Source: Bacillota bacterium
GTDB lineage: Bacteria; Bacillota; Clostridia; Lachnospirales; Lachnospiraceae
DNA length: 64,000 nucleotides
Assembly: GCA_023395555.1 (NCBI GenBank)
Contig: JAEWYQ010000001.1
Location: 18,659-82,658, forward strand
Direction of reading: 5' to 3'
Shown: in pieces, positions 31,908-40,946 of the stretch
Position numbering within the stretch: position 1 is the first letter of the stretch
Layout: each line of letters begins with the position of its first letter
The notes under the pieces: generated by a model
Database searches by the model: none
Told to the model about the DNA's origin: nothing
The model's input: the letters and a program-made list of their open reading frames with translations, nothing else
Position numbers and translations under genes: made by a program

Positions 31908-34163
31908 TTACAGACTTGAACACAAAAACCGAAATTGTATCAATTTCGTTACCCTTTTGTTAAGCACTTCATATTCCGTGGCTGGTGCAAGCCCCCATTC
32001 CTTCCGGTAAAAATCCTGCTTCAGTCTCTTTACTAAAAGGTCTTCTCCCTCCCCTTCCAGATCACCGGTAAACAGCATATCAAACTCCCCATAATTTACA
32101 CTCAGAACCAAGGAATAAGAATTAGACGAGGTAACCGCGAAATCCGGGGCCGGATGCAAACAATAGATATTCAAGTTCCCATCCTTGATCCCATCTCCGG
32201 CACTCATATAACGGACCGGAATCCCCTTCTCTCTTGCCAGAGCCTCCAATTGCAGGTACTCTTCCTCCTTCTTCTCTATGAAAGGGAGTGTCAGGCACCC
32301 GATCTTCACCAGCTCCTGCTCAATCATCTCGGACACCCCGCTGATATGATCCCTGTCCCCATGGGTTACTATAATATAATCCAGCCGTCCGATGCCTCTT
32401 ATATTCAGAAAGGGCAGAATCCGGTAGGTTCCCAGCTTCTCTACATCCGAGCTGCCCCCATCAATGAGATAAGTCGTCCCGCCCCTGCTCTTCATAAAGA
32501 TCCCGTCCCCCTGTCCTACATCCAGTAAAGATATCTCCAGCCCTGCCTGCGGCATCTTAAAAAACAGGACCAGCAACGCAGCCGCAAGAAGCAGGAGGAC
32601 ATGCTTCTTCCCATATTTTCGACCGGCCCATACAAATAAAAGCATTAAAAGAACAGACAGCGCTACACACCATATCTCCGGTCTTCCTGCAATCAGCAGA
32701 TTTCCGGGCAATCGGCTTATTGTGATACAGATCACTTCATACAGCCTTAGAATATAATATGCGCCTCCCGCAGCAAATACCCCCAGGCTCTGGGATAGAA
32801 TTCCCAGAACTCCCGCCAGAAAGGAGGTGAGGGTCAATACCGTTACAAAGGGAAGAATCAGAAGATTAGTCACAATGCCATAGACCGGAAACTGTCCGAA
32901 GAACCAGAGAAGGGAAGGGGCGGTGGCAAACATGGCGCTGAAGCTGACCAAGAGACCGTCCCTGACTGGGTTCTTTCCGGGAAAGAGATGCCGGAGCTCC
33001 GGCAAGATAATTGCAATTCCAATGACTGCACTATAGGATAGCAAAAATCCCGCACTTTGAAGCTGAAGGGGGTTCTCCAGCAGGATAAGCAAAGCGCTGA
33101 AGGCCACCCCGGACAGCATATCATAGCTCCTCCCCAAAAGCGGCGCCATCAGCATAACAGCGGTCATAATAACAGCCCGCAAAGTCGATACGCCAAAGTT
33201 CGTCAGTTCACCATAGCTGTAAACCGTAATCAGAGTAAGAAAAACCCCTGGCGCCCGGGGCAGCCCGCACTTGCAAAAAAGCCAGAAGGCACCCATGCCG
33301 ATGAACGAAATATGAAGTCCTGAGATAACCAGGATATGAGAGATCCCATTCACTTGGTAGAGCTGCTTAATCTCATCCTCCAGCAGGAACTTCTCACCCA
33401 AAAGCATGGCAATCAGCGTCCCCGCCTCCCTTTCTCCCAGTATCTCGCGGTAGGAACGAATCAGCCTCTCCTTCATCTTGTCAAGAAAAGTATGATACCT
33501 GGAATAGCCGGGATCGGTAATGATTACCTCCTCCGCCATCAGCTTAAAATCAATATTCTCCATTTGATAATATTCTTCTTCATTGAATTGGCCCGGATTA
33601 GAGGCCTTTGAGAATTTCTTCAGAACACCTTGGACGGTAATGCCGTTACCAACACGGTAACTCTGCCCGTCAGATACATAGACAATGATATTTTCACAAT
33701 CATAATCCCCTCCCTTCGTAAGGGATCCCTCCGGGAGGGAGATATGGTTCTCTTCAACATATAGGGCAAGGCTGTTTTGCTTTCTTACCAGCCTTTTAAT
33801 CCGGCCCTTCAGCTCACAGGCCGTCTGCTGTTCAAAGGCATGGGACAGCTCCGGCAGCCTCAGATTCTCCCTCATGACCCCATATCCCAAGAGCAGAAGC
33901 AGGGGCAGAAGCCATAAAAATCTGTCCTGTCCATATGATTTTTCATACGATACATCAGCATGCTTTGCTAACCATCCATGCTTTTTTTGCAAGACATATC
34001 TGTGCCAAGGGCTGTAAAAGACCATCTTGCTCCAAAAGAAGAATAAAAAAAGATAGCCTAGCAGACACAGGACAACCGCCGTACCGGCCCCAACCGGCTG
34101 CCCGCCCAGAATCAAGCCGGATAAATATGCCCCCAGCATCCACACCAGCGGGCGTTTAATCAC
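31908..34163 (-). pseudogene. comEC: comEC, DNA uptake channel, truncated at its 3' end by the prophage
   Basis: A 751-residue frame from GTG 34,163 (GGGGGG upstream). N-terminal membrane segments, the Competence domain (GISHILVISGLHISFIGMGA, near 270) and the metallo-beta-lactamase-like domain (LDVGQGDGIFMKSRGG; THGDRDHISG near 600; LFTGDLEGEGEDLL) are present. The family then continues Glu-Tyr-Glu-Val-Leu-Lys-Val-Ala-His-His-Gly-Ser; here EYEVLNKRVTKLI runs into a stop 19 codons later. The last ~70 residues, including part of the active site, are missing. DNA import should be blocked unless the element excises. Confidence 0.85.
31920..31970. other. Putative attachment site junction (attR or attL) in comEC
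   Basis: Host comEC sequence (reading leftward GAA TAT GAA GTG CTT AA) ends at about 31,960-31,964. Immediately inside the element is CGAAATTG-TAT-CAATTTCG (31,930-31,948), an eight-base inverted repeat with extended partial symmetry. Such symmetry is expected at recombinase arm sites. The recombinase gene is not in the window, so its class is unknown. Confidence 0.6.
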
Positions 34164-34178
34164 AGAATCCCCCCTTAC

Positions 34179-35087
34179 CTAGCTTTCATCAATCAGGGAG
34201 AGATTCCGTTCAAAGAAGCCGTCTAAGGCCGTCCCATCCCCAAAGGTATTCTGAACCTCTCCGTTAATCAAAAACTTCACTCTTTTGATATACGGCAGTT
34301 CAATCAATGTATTAACCACGGAGTAAATGGCTGTTTTATCCTTCAGTTCCGGAAGCTTCTCCAGGAATTTCTCATCAAAATTCACATAGCAGCTTCCCTC
34401 CTTCATCTCCACCTCCAGCAGCTTCGTTCCCTCTGGAATGGTGGGATACATACCGATCTCTGCCGGCCCTTTGATCAGCTCCTCCAGCACCAGTTCCTCC
34501 AGAGAACCGGTACCGGTATACGTAATATTGGTCACATATTCCACCAGGGCATCCCCTGTCCCATTGGCATAATACAGCTTAACCTTGGTGGTGGTTCCGG
34601 TATTATCAATAAAATCTTCTTTTCTCATAATTCCCACCAGATTGCCGACCGCATCCATGAGAGGCTGACCGTTGACAGCAAACTGGATATATTCCACTCC
34701 CGGCACCTGGCTCAGGGTCTTTACCACGGCGGCTCTGCACAGCACCTCTCCGATTCCGGTAAGCTCACTGTAGTTACTTTCAAAATTAATGGTAAGGCTG
34801 CTGTCTTCGTTAAAATAGTATTCCTTCACCGTCACCGCGTTGGTAAAGGTACTTTTCAGCTCCAGATTCTCCGGATTCAACTTCAGCATATAGAGCAGCT
34901 CATCGATCTGCTCCTTCCGTTTTGTACTGATCAGCCGATAAGCTTCCCCTGTCAGGCCTGAGGTGCTGGTATCAATATAATACACCAAAACCTCGGTTCC
35001 GGTGGTATAGGTTCTGTTCTTCTGATTGCTGCAGGCTCCCAGGAGACCGGCCAGAAGAAGCAGAAGCAATGCATATTTTTTTCTCAT
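34179..35087 (-). CDS. GerMN-domain lipoprotein
   Basis: Starting at ATG 35,087 (MRKKYALLLLLLAGLLGACS), a lipoprotein signal with lipobox LLGAC precedes two GerMN-type domains: TSTFTNAVTVKEYYFNEDSS with TINFESNYSELTGIGEVLCR, and KLLEVEMKEGSCYVNFDEKF with KTAIYSVVNTLIELPYIKRV. Proteins with paired GerMN domains belong to the spore germination/sporulation-linked GerM family and lie outside the membrane. It follows the histidine kinase gene and precedes comEC by 15 bases in the same direction. A longer frame from TTG 35,111 is possible. Confidence 0.85.
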   Translation of the reverse strand: MRKKYALLLLLLAGLLGACSNQKNRTYTTGTEVLVYYIDTSTSGLTGEAYRLISTKRKEQIDELLYMLKLNPENLELKSTFTNAVTVKEYYFNEDSSLTINFESNYSELTGIGEVLCRAAVVKTLSQVPGVEYIQFAVNGQPLMDAVGNLVGIMRKEDFIDNTGTTTKVKLYYANGTGDALVEYVTNITYTGTGSLEELVLEELIKGPAEIGMYPTIPEGTKLLEVEMKEGSCYVNFDEKFLEKLPELKDKTAIYSVVNTLIELPYIKRVKFLINGEVQNTFGDGTALDGFFERNLSLIDES

Positions 35088-35158
35088 ATCAGTAACCATG
35101 CCTTTCTTCAATGCCTGCCAGGTAAAACCGGAGCCTCCCCTGCATGCATCCCCTTCTG

Positions 35159-36604
35159 TTAAGGGATATAGTTGAGCGGAATGCGGACGTTGAAGGTAGT
35201 GCCCTCCCCTTCCTTACTGTAAACCTTAATGGCACCCCGGTGCATCTGGATTACATTCTTAGTGATCGCCAGTCCCAGACCCGTACCTCCCGTCTCCCTG
35301 GATCTGGCCTTGTCCACCCGGTAGAAACGTTCAAATATGAAATCCTGTGCCTCCGGGGGGATGCCGATTCCCGAATCGGAAACCTTAACAAAGAAGTATT
35401 TATGATCCGCATTCAGGGAGATCCGGACCCAGCCATCCTCCGTATTGTACTTGATGGCATTTTCAATCAGATTGGACAGGGCAAGGGAAAGCTTTACTTC
35501 ATCCACCTCCGCAACAACGGGACGGAAGCTTTCATAAATCATCTCGATATTCCTGCGTTTTGCGATAGGGGTCAGCCGCTTGAGGATCAGCTCCAGCAGC
35601 TCATTGATATTAACCGGCGCGATATTCATATCTCCTGCCGTCTTATCCAGTTTAACCAGGGAGAGCAGATCATTGATAATCTTATTCTCCCGCTCGATCT
35701 CATCTGTAATATCAACCAAAAATTCACGATACAGCTCCGCGGGAACCTCTTCCTGCATCAGCAGAGAATCCGCCAGCACCTTGATGGAGGTAATGGGGGT
35801 CTTCAGCTCATGGGAGACATTGGACACAAATTCCTGCCGGGAATTCTCCAGCTTCTGCATCCGGTTCATCATATGATTAAAGGAATCGGATATTTTCTCA
35901 ATTTCCGTATACCCCTTGATTGACACGCTCTCATTCATATAGCCGTCGGTAATACGGTCGATGGAATTCACAACCCTGGTCAGGGGCTTGGTCAGAATAC
36001 CGGAGAAATAGATGGCAAAGGATATGTTGATGATCCCCAGTATAACAGCAAACAGAACCACTCTCTGTTCCATGCTGCTGCGGATGCTGTAGATATCCTT
36101 TGTAGAAAAGCTCATGATAATGGCACCCATAACTTCCTTGCTCTCATTATGAGTGATGGGATAGATCAGCTTTATATATCGGGTCTTGCGGTCGGACACC
36201 GAGCGGGGACCGCCTCCCTGCAGACACTGGATTACCTCACCGGAGATCAGGTATTTCCCTTCCTCCAGAGAATAGGTATCCTTCACAATATTCGTACTGC
36301 CGTCGACAATGACGATTCTGCCTCCATAGATATCCGAGATCCTGGTAACCTCCAGCTCTACCTCCGCATCCTCACCCGTCGCCAGAAAGCCCCTGGGATA
36401 CAGCAGACCGGACAGCATATAGCCTTGATTCTCCATCTCTCTGATCCGGTTGCCGAGAGCCTTCTCCTCATAAGTATTCAGCAAAACATGAGTAAAGAAA
36501 TACAGAGGTATCACCCCGATGGCAGTAAAAATAAGCAGCAGATACACCCTCATGCTGTTTAAAAAACGTAATTTAGCCTTGATTTTGGAAAAAATAGCCA
36601 ACAC
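35159..36604 (-). CDS. Sensor histidine kinase (HAMP, HisKA, HATPase)
   Basis: About 480 residues with an N-terminal membrane segment (VYLLLIFTAIGVIPLYFFTH), an extracellular sensor, a second membrane segment (VVLFAVILGIINISFAIYFS), HAMP linker, the phosphoacceptor region SNVSHELKTPITSIKVLADS, and ATP-binding N (NLIENAIKYN), G1 (DSGIGIP), F and G2 (GGTGLGLAI) boxes. It resembles WalK-like kinases. The start is uncertain: GTG 36,604 or TTG 36,601 keep a basic N-terminus and overlap the regulator by about 30 bases; ATG 36,553 is the non-overlapping choice. It pairs with the regulator upstream. Confidence 0.92.
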   Translation of the reverse strand: MLAIFSKIKAKLRFLNSMRVYLLLIFTAIGVIPLYFFTHVLLNTYEEKALGNRIREMENQGYMLSGLLYPRGFLATGEDAEVELEVTRISDIYGGRIVIVDGSTNIVKDTYSLEEGKYLISGEVIQCLQGGGPRSVSDRKTRYIKLIYPITHNESKEVMGAIIMSFSTKDIYSIRSSMEQRVVLFAVILGIINISFAIYFSGILTKPLTRVVNSIDRITDGYMNESVSIKGYTEIEKISDSFNHMMNRMQKLENSRQEFVSNVSHELKTPITSIKVLADSLLMQEEVPAELYREFLVDITDEIERENKIINDLLSLVKLDKTAGDMNIAPVNINELLELILKRLTPIAKRRNIEMIYESFRPVVAEVDEVKLSLALSNLIENAIKYNTEDGWVRISLNADHKYFFVKVSDSGIGIPPEAQDFIFERFYRVDKARSRETGGTGLGLAITKNVIQMHRGAIKVYSKEGEGTTFNVRIPLNYIP

Positions 36605-37271
36605 CCCATTTTGTATGTATAAATTTTGGCTCGCTTGGATTACTTTCAATCTTTTCGCGCAATCTTCGAATGTGAACATCCACCGTTCTGACATCCCCCG
36701 GATAATCATAGCCCCATACAATATTCAAAAGGTTCTCCCGGCTATAAACTTTGTTCGGATTAAACACCAGCAGCTCCAGCAAATCAAACTCCTTTGCCGT
36801 CAGATTCACTTCTTTCTCCGAGATATAGACTCTTCTGTTCTCACAGTCAATCTTCATCTCTCCAAAGCTCACCATCTTGACATCCGGACCGGAGGTGCCC
36901 GCCGCTTTATTGCTCCGGCGAATGATGGCTTTAATTCTTGCCTTTACCTCCAGAATATTAAAGGGCTTTGTAATATAGTCATCGGCACCGTATTCCAGTC
37001 CGAGAATCTTGTCCATATCATCACCCTTGGCGGTCAGCATGATAATCGGAACCATGGAAAATTCCCTGACCTGCTGGCATACCTCGAAGCCGGTGAGCTT
37101 CGGAAGCATCACATCCAGGAGCACCACATCGTACTCCTTCTTTCTCACCGCATCCAACGCTTCTTCCCCGTCGTAAGCACAGTCCACTTCCATTCCGTCC
37201 TGCTCCAGACTGAAACGGATTCCTTTGACAATTAACTTCTCATCATCCACTACCAAAACTTTCTTTGCCAT
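36573..37271 (-). CDS. OmpR-family response regulator
   Basis: The 232-residue protein has a receiver domain (VLVVDDE at 5-11, phosphorylated Asp53 in LLDVMLP, Lys in ITKPF) and a winged-helix DNA-binding domain (LTAKEFDLLELLVFNPNKVY, VDVHIRRLREKI). GAGGTGA lies before the ATG. It forms the two-component pair with the kinase downstream. The similarity is to the WalR/PhoP class, but target genes are not visible. Confidence 0.95.
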   Translation of the reverse strand: MAKKVLVVDDEKLIVKGIRFSLEQDGMEVDCAYDGEEALDAVRKKEYDVVLLDVMLPKLTGFEVCQQVREFSMVPIIMLTAKGDDMDKILGLEYGADDYITKPFNILEVKARIKAIIRRSNKAAGTSGPDVKMVSFGEMKIDCENRRVYISEKEVNLTAKEFDLLELLVFNPNKVYSRENLLNIVWGYDYPGDVRTVDVHIRRLREKIESNPSEPKFIHTKWGVGYFFQNQG

Positions 37272-37297
37272 CTCTTCACCTCATTATCATATATACC

Positions 37298-37332
37298 CTG
37301 CAGATTAGAAACTCATGGACTAATCTGCCCAT
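37298..37332 (-). terminator. Hairpin between comEA and response regulator
   Basis: GCAGATTAG and CTAATCTGC (37,300-37,330) form a nine-base stem around AAACTCATGGA. There is no clear T-run, so it may be a processing or attenuation site. The sequence GCAGATTAGAAACTCA recurs once at 50,715. Confidence 0.4.
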
Positions 37333-37340
37333 CCTGGACC

Positions 37341-38015
37341 TTATTTTACCGTAATATAGGATGATATTTTATGAAATAAACCATCCTTAATACCCGGTAT
37401 CTTCATCAAATCCTCTATCGCCCGGAATTCTCCGTTGGCTTGCCGGTATTCTATGATACTGGCAGCCTTTGCTTCGCCAATCCCCGGCAGCTTCATCAGC
37501 TCCTCTTTCCCGGCCGTATTAACATTGACCATCTGATTCGCGGACGCTTCCTTCCCCGGGGCAGCACTGTTCCTGGAATAATATTCCTCCGGCGAACGCT
37601 CCGCTGTTTCCTCCCCTGTCGGAATATAGATTCTCTGCCCGTCCGCCACCGGCTCCGCCTGGTTGATATAATCTCCGGCAGAAGCCTCCAGCAGGCCACC
37701 CGCAAGGGTAATAACATCCACTACCCTGGACTGCTCCGGTACCCGGTATACACCGGGATGAAGCACCGCGCCGCACAGATGCACATAAATCATTCTGTCT
37801 TCCAAAGAAACCTCTTCCGAAGCCGTCCCGGCAGAAGGCAGGGTTTCGATTTCATTCTCTTTTCCTTCCTTCTCTCTTGCATTCTCTTCTGACCGGCTGG
37901 AGAGTCCGGATATCTCAACCCCCTGAGAGGCATCTCTCCGGTAAACAAAACTATAGCAGATACCTGCCAGCAGCAGAAGCACACAGATAATTACTGGAAC
38001 ACAATACTTTTTCAT
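37341..38015 (-). CDS. comEA: ComEA-like DNA-binding competence protein
   Basis: A 224-residue protein with an N-terminal membrane anchor (VPVIICVLLLLAGICYSFVY), a linker, an SLBB domain (MIYVHLCGAVLHPGVYRVPE onward) and a C-terminal double helix-hairpin-helix: VNVNTAGKEELMKLPGIGEA then KAASIIEYRQANGEFRAIED. This is the DNA receptor that hands DNA to ComEC. A GAGGATG site precedes ATG 38,015. It is intact, while its partner comEC is cut by the prophage. Confidence 0.93.
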   Translation of the reverse strand: MKKYCVPVIICVLLLLAGICYSFVYRRDASQGVEISGLSSRSEENAREKEGKENEIETLPSAGTASEEVSLEDRMIYVHLCGAVLHPGVYRVPEQSRVVDVITLAGGLLEASAGDYINQAEPVADGQRIYIPTGEETAERSPEEYYSRNSAAPGKEASANQMVNVNTAGKEELMKLPGIGEAKAASIIEYRQANGEFRAIEDLMKIPGIKDGLFHKISSYITVK

Positions 38016-38145
38016 CCTATCTCATCCTCTTTCATTGGAAAGAAGACTTAAAAAGTACCCTCTATACTTTTAACAAGACACTCTCATTTTACATAATCTA
38101 CCCATCATTTACAATAGGTAATTCCTACAGAAATAATTAATTTCC

Positions 38146-38592
38146 TCAACATTTTTTCCAACTGCATTGGAAAATCACAATTCCGGCAGCCACCAGAACC
38201 AGCCCCACCAGCTTATGCCATTGGAAAGTCACCTTCTCCGAACCAAAGAGGCCAAGGAGTTCGATCAGATATGCCACCAGCAGCTGGGCTGTAATAATAA
38301 ACATATTAGCCATGGCAGGGCCCAGTGAATCCACACTCCTTATGACGGTATAGGTGATAAACGCTCCCAAAGCCCCGCCCAGGAGCATATATTTGTTTTC
38401 AATCTTAAAAAGAGCGGAAAACTGTCCCTGGCGTCCGGTGACGACCCAGGCTCCGACGCACACCAGCATGGCTGTGAGCTGCACAAAGGTTGCCGACACC
38501 CAGATGCTGGTCTGCTTTGTCACGCCAGTATTGAATACCCCCTGCACACTCATTAAAGCGCCGGATAAAATGGCAATAAGATATCCTAACAT
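38146..38592 (-). CDS. DMT-superfamily transporter, DUF606/YdcZ family
   Basis: A 148-residue membrane protein with five predicted helices: LGYLIAILSGALMSVQGVFN, ASIWVSATFVQ-like second helix, LLGGALGAFITYTVIRSVDS, MANMFIITAQLLVAYLIELL and a final VGLVLVAAGIVIFQC. This fits the DUF606 half of DMT transporters, normally two half-size copies acting as dimers. Only one copy is present. Substrate unknown. Confidence 0.8.
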   Translation of the reverse strand: MLGYLIAILSGALMSVQGVFNTGVTKQTSIWVSATFVQLTAMLVCVGAWVVTGRQGQFSALFKIENKYMLLGGALGAFITYTVIRSVDSLGPAMANMFIITAQLLVAYLIELLGLFGSEKVTFQWHKLVGLVLVAAGIVIFQCSWKKC

Positions 38593-38665
38593 AAATAAAA
38601 CACCACACCTTTCCTGATCTATTCTTACATCATTTCCAGTTTGGTATTGAATTATTCCCGCCGCT

Positions 38666-38742
38666 TTTATATTAAGAAAATACCGGAATCCATCAAACGA
38701 ACTCTAACGTCTTAATGAATTTCCGGTATTTTATGTTTTTTA
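38666..38742 (-). terminator. Terminator/inverted repeat AAAATACCGGAA
   Basis: AAAATACCGGAA (38,669-38,680) and TTCCGGTATTTTA (38,720-38,732) pair over about 38 bases, in the gap between the DMT gene and the decayed kinase. It can act as a terminator for the latter and is T-rich on both sides. Confidence 0.6.
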
Positions 38743-39431
38743 TACCATATTGAAAGAAACGGTCACCACAAACAAATCCGCAATGGTCTCCAGCTGAAAG
38801 CTTCCCCCGCAGGCCTCCGTGAAATTTCTTGCAATGGAAAGCCCCAGGCCGCTCCCTCCGTCCGTCCGGCTCTCGTCTCCTCTGACAAAGCGCTCGGCAA
38901 AATCCTTATCCGCTGCCAGCTCATAGCGGGAGGTATTTTGTACGCTGGCTACCGCCGTCCCGCCGTCCGTCCTCACGGTGAGGTAGACACGGGAGCCTTC
39001 CAGAGAGTACAGCAGGGCATTCTGTATCAGATTCTGGAATACCCGGTACAGCTTCTGTCCGTCCGCCTCAATCATCACCGGTTGTTCCGGGATCTCCGCT
39101 CTCACCTTCACCGGACTGTTCCGTATCCGTTCCTCCATATCTGCCAGGGTCTGACGCAGCAGCTTGCCTTATCCGTTTCTTCACTCTTGGCGCTTAACAC
39201 AATGATGGGGATATTCTGTTTCTCTCTGATTCTCATGACGGCAGACAATCCGTCCAGCCTTGGCATCATCACATCAATCAGAACAAGCCGCACCGGATTC
39301 ACAGCCAGCATATCCAAAGCCTGCATTCCGTCATAGGCCTTCAGAACCTCATATCCTTCCCCCTCCAGCAGTATGGAAATGGCTTTCACTATCTCTCTGT
39401 CGTCATCCACCACAAGTACACATTCGCTCAT
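38740..39431 (-). pseudogene. Decayed two-component pair: receiver fused out of frame to kinase C-terminus
   Basis: From ATG 39,431 a receiver domain (CVLVVDDDREIVKAISILLE, Asp in VLIDVMMP) is normal until about SAKSEETDK (39,168) and then turns into unrelated residues and a stop at 39,108. In another frame from just there, KLLRQTLADMEERIRNSPVK continues into a kinase ATP-binding domain with NLIQNALLYS and GGSGLGLSIARNF, ending at 38,740. A deletion has removed the rest of the receiver, the DNA-binding domain and the N-terminal kinase. The kinase piece from 39,138 could still be translated. Confidence 0.85.
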
Positions 39432-39547
39432 ACCGGCTCCTCCTTAAAAACTGTCTTTATCATAAATGGAATTCCTTACAAAACTGTTGAGGGATTTCTT
39501 ACATATTTCTTACAATTTACCTTTAAATCATTTATACCACAAAATTA

Positions 39548-39600
39548 AGCCTGAGAAAAGGTCTGTCTTTTGTACACAGATCTTTTCCCAGGCTCAGCGA
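39548..39600 (-). terminator. Terminator after argD
   Basis: AGCCTGAGAAAAGGTCTGT and ACAGATCTTTTCCCAGGCT form a long imperfect stem (39,548-39,596). On the minus strand AATTTTG follows. It lies 25 bases beyond the argD stop. Confidence 0.8.
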
Positions 39601-39621
39601 TCCATCGGACTCCCCCTGCCA

Positions 39622-40827
39622 TTACCCTGCAAAGTCGGGCAGCTGCAGAACCTGATCCAATATGGCTGTCATTTCATCCACATGCTCTTTCTCAATTACC
39701 AGGGGCGGAACAAACCGGATTACATTGGTTCCCGCCGTAATCAGAATCAAACCGGCCTCCATGGCTCTGGGAATAATCCCCTTCACCGGTATGCTCAGCT
39801 CCAATCCCTGCATCAACCCCATTCCGCGGCGCTCCAGGATAATCTTATGCTTTGCCTTCAGCTCATCCAGCTTCTCCTCCAGATACCCGGAGATTTCCCG
39901 GACATGCTCTATCAGCTTCTGGTTCTCAAATAAATCAAAAACCTTGCTCACCGCCGCTGTGGCAAAGGGATTGCCCCCATAGGTGGTGCCATGATCTCCC
40001 GGCTCAAAAGCGGCCGCCACCTCCTCCGTCGCAGCAAAGGCTCCCACGGGAACCCCGCAGCCCAGTGCTTTGGCACTGGTTATGACGTCCGGCTTCACTC
40101 CGTAGTGCTGATAGGCGAAGAAATGACCGGTTCTTCCCATCCCGCACTGAATTTCATCCAGGATCAGAAGAATTCCTCTGTCGTCACAGAGTTTCCTGAC
40201 CCCTTCGATGAATTTCCTGTCCGCAGGATACAGGCCGCCCTCTCCCTGAACCGGCTCCAGGATGACGGCACAGGTTCTGTCGTTCACCAGTTCCTTCACA
40301 CTGTCCAGATTATTGAACTCAGCGAACACAACCCCGCCCATGAGCGGTTCGAAAGCTTCCCGGTATTTCTGATTGCCGGTTACGCTTAGAGCACCCATGC
40401 TTCTGCCATGAAAGGAATGATACATGGAAATCACCTGACTGTCCGCGATACCGTGCTTTTTATAATAGTATTTTCTGGCAAGCTTTAACGCACCCTCGAT
40501 GGCTTCCGTACCGCTGTTGGTAAAGAACACCCGGTCCATGCCGGAGGCCTTCGCCAGCTTCCGGGCCGCTTCCACAGCCGGAACATTATAAAATAAATTC
40601 GAGGTATGGAGCAGCTTATTCACCTGTGCCTTCAGGGCAAGGTTGAATTCCCTGCTGCCGTAGCCAAGGGCGAATACCGCAATGCCTGCGGCAAAGTCCA
40701 GGTATTTTTTACCCTGGGTATCATAAAGATACAACCCTTCCCCCCGATCCAGAACGATCTGATAGCGGTTATAGGTATGCATCAGCACCTTTTCCGCTTC
40801 TTCTATATAATGATTCATCAATACCAT
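39622..40827 (-). CDS. argD: Acetylornithine aminotransferase
   Basis: A PLP enzyme of about 401 residues converting N-acetylglutamate semialdehyde to N-acetylornithine. Visible motifs are FTNSGTEAIEGALKLARKYY, the EPVQGEGGLYP strand, LILDEIQCGMGRTG and the PLP lysine in ITSAKALGCGVPVGAF; TTYGGNPFA follows. The start used has GGAAGG seven bases upstream; ATG 40,842 and 40,818 are alternatives. It is the last gene of the argJ-argB-argD series and is followed by a strong terminator. Confidence 0.95.
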   Translation of the reverse strand: MVLMNHYIEEAEKVLMHTYNRYQIVLDRGEGLYLYDTQGKKYLDFAAGIAVFALGYGSREFNLALKAQVNKLLHTSNLFYNVPAVEAARKLAKASGMDRVFFTNSGTEAIEGALKLARKYYYKKHGIADSQVISMYHSFHGRSMGALSVTGNQKYREAFEPLMGGVVFAEFNNLDSVKELVNDRTCAVILEPVQGEGGLYPADRKFIEGVRKLCDDRGILLILDEIQCGMGRTGHFFAYQHYGVKPDVITSAKALGCGVPVGAFAATEEVAAAFEPGDHGTTYGGNPFATAAVSKVFDLFENQKLIEHVREISGYLEEKLDELKAKHKIILERRGMGLMQGLELSIPVKGIIPRAMEAGLILITAGTNVIRFVPPLVIEKEHVDEMTAILDQVLQLPDFAG

Positions 40828-40946
40828 ATCCTTTCCTTCCATACATCTGCTTTATGCTCCCCATTACCTTCTGCCCTATGCTGCTCCTGCTTCTGTCTCA
40901 TGCTCCTGCCCTTACAGGCTCCTTAATGCCGTTCCGGTATCTGCGT

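Larger units (their letters stand above)
1..31963. mobile_element. Prophage inserted in comEC (right part; left end outside window)
   Basis: Portal, both terminase subunits, primase-helicase, phage DNA polymerase and many phage-type small genes identify a prophage. The right end is placed at about 31,955-31,968, where the comEC frame diverges from its family. Base composition changes there too: the left side is clearly AT-rich, the right side is moderate GC. The right third (20.8-31.9 kb) is cargo: a repressor/peptidase pair, a McrBC-type restriction-modification operon, a lipoprotein nuclease and small unknown genes. No integrase, capsid, tail or lysis gene is visible, so these must lie to the left of the window. 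The exact attachment core cannot be fixed without the other junction. Confidence 0.82.

Noticed and set aside
31908..34163. Complete comEC
   Set aside because: The conserved AHHGS segment and the following ~70 residues are absent, so the frame is treated as truncated in spite of its length.
35144..35923. Long rightward open frame of 259 codons
   Set aside because: It is antisense to the clear histidine kinase gene, has no domain pattern and no ribosome site.
39466..39933. Rightward open frame across the argD 3' end
   Set aside because: Antisense to argD and across its terminator; composition is that of a shadow frame.
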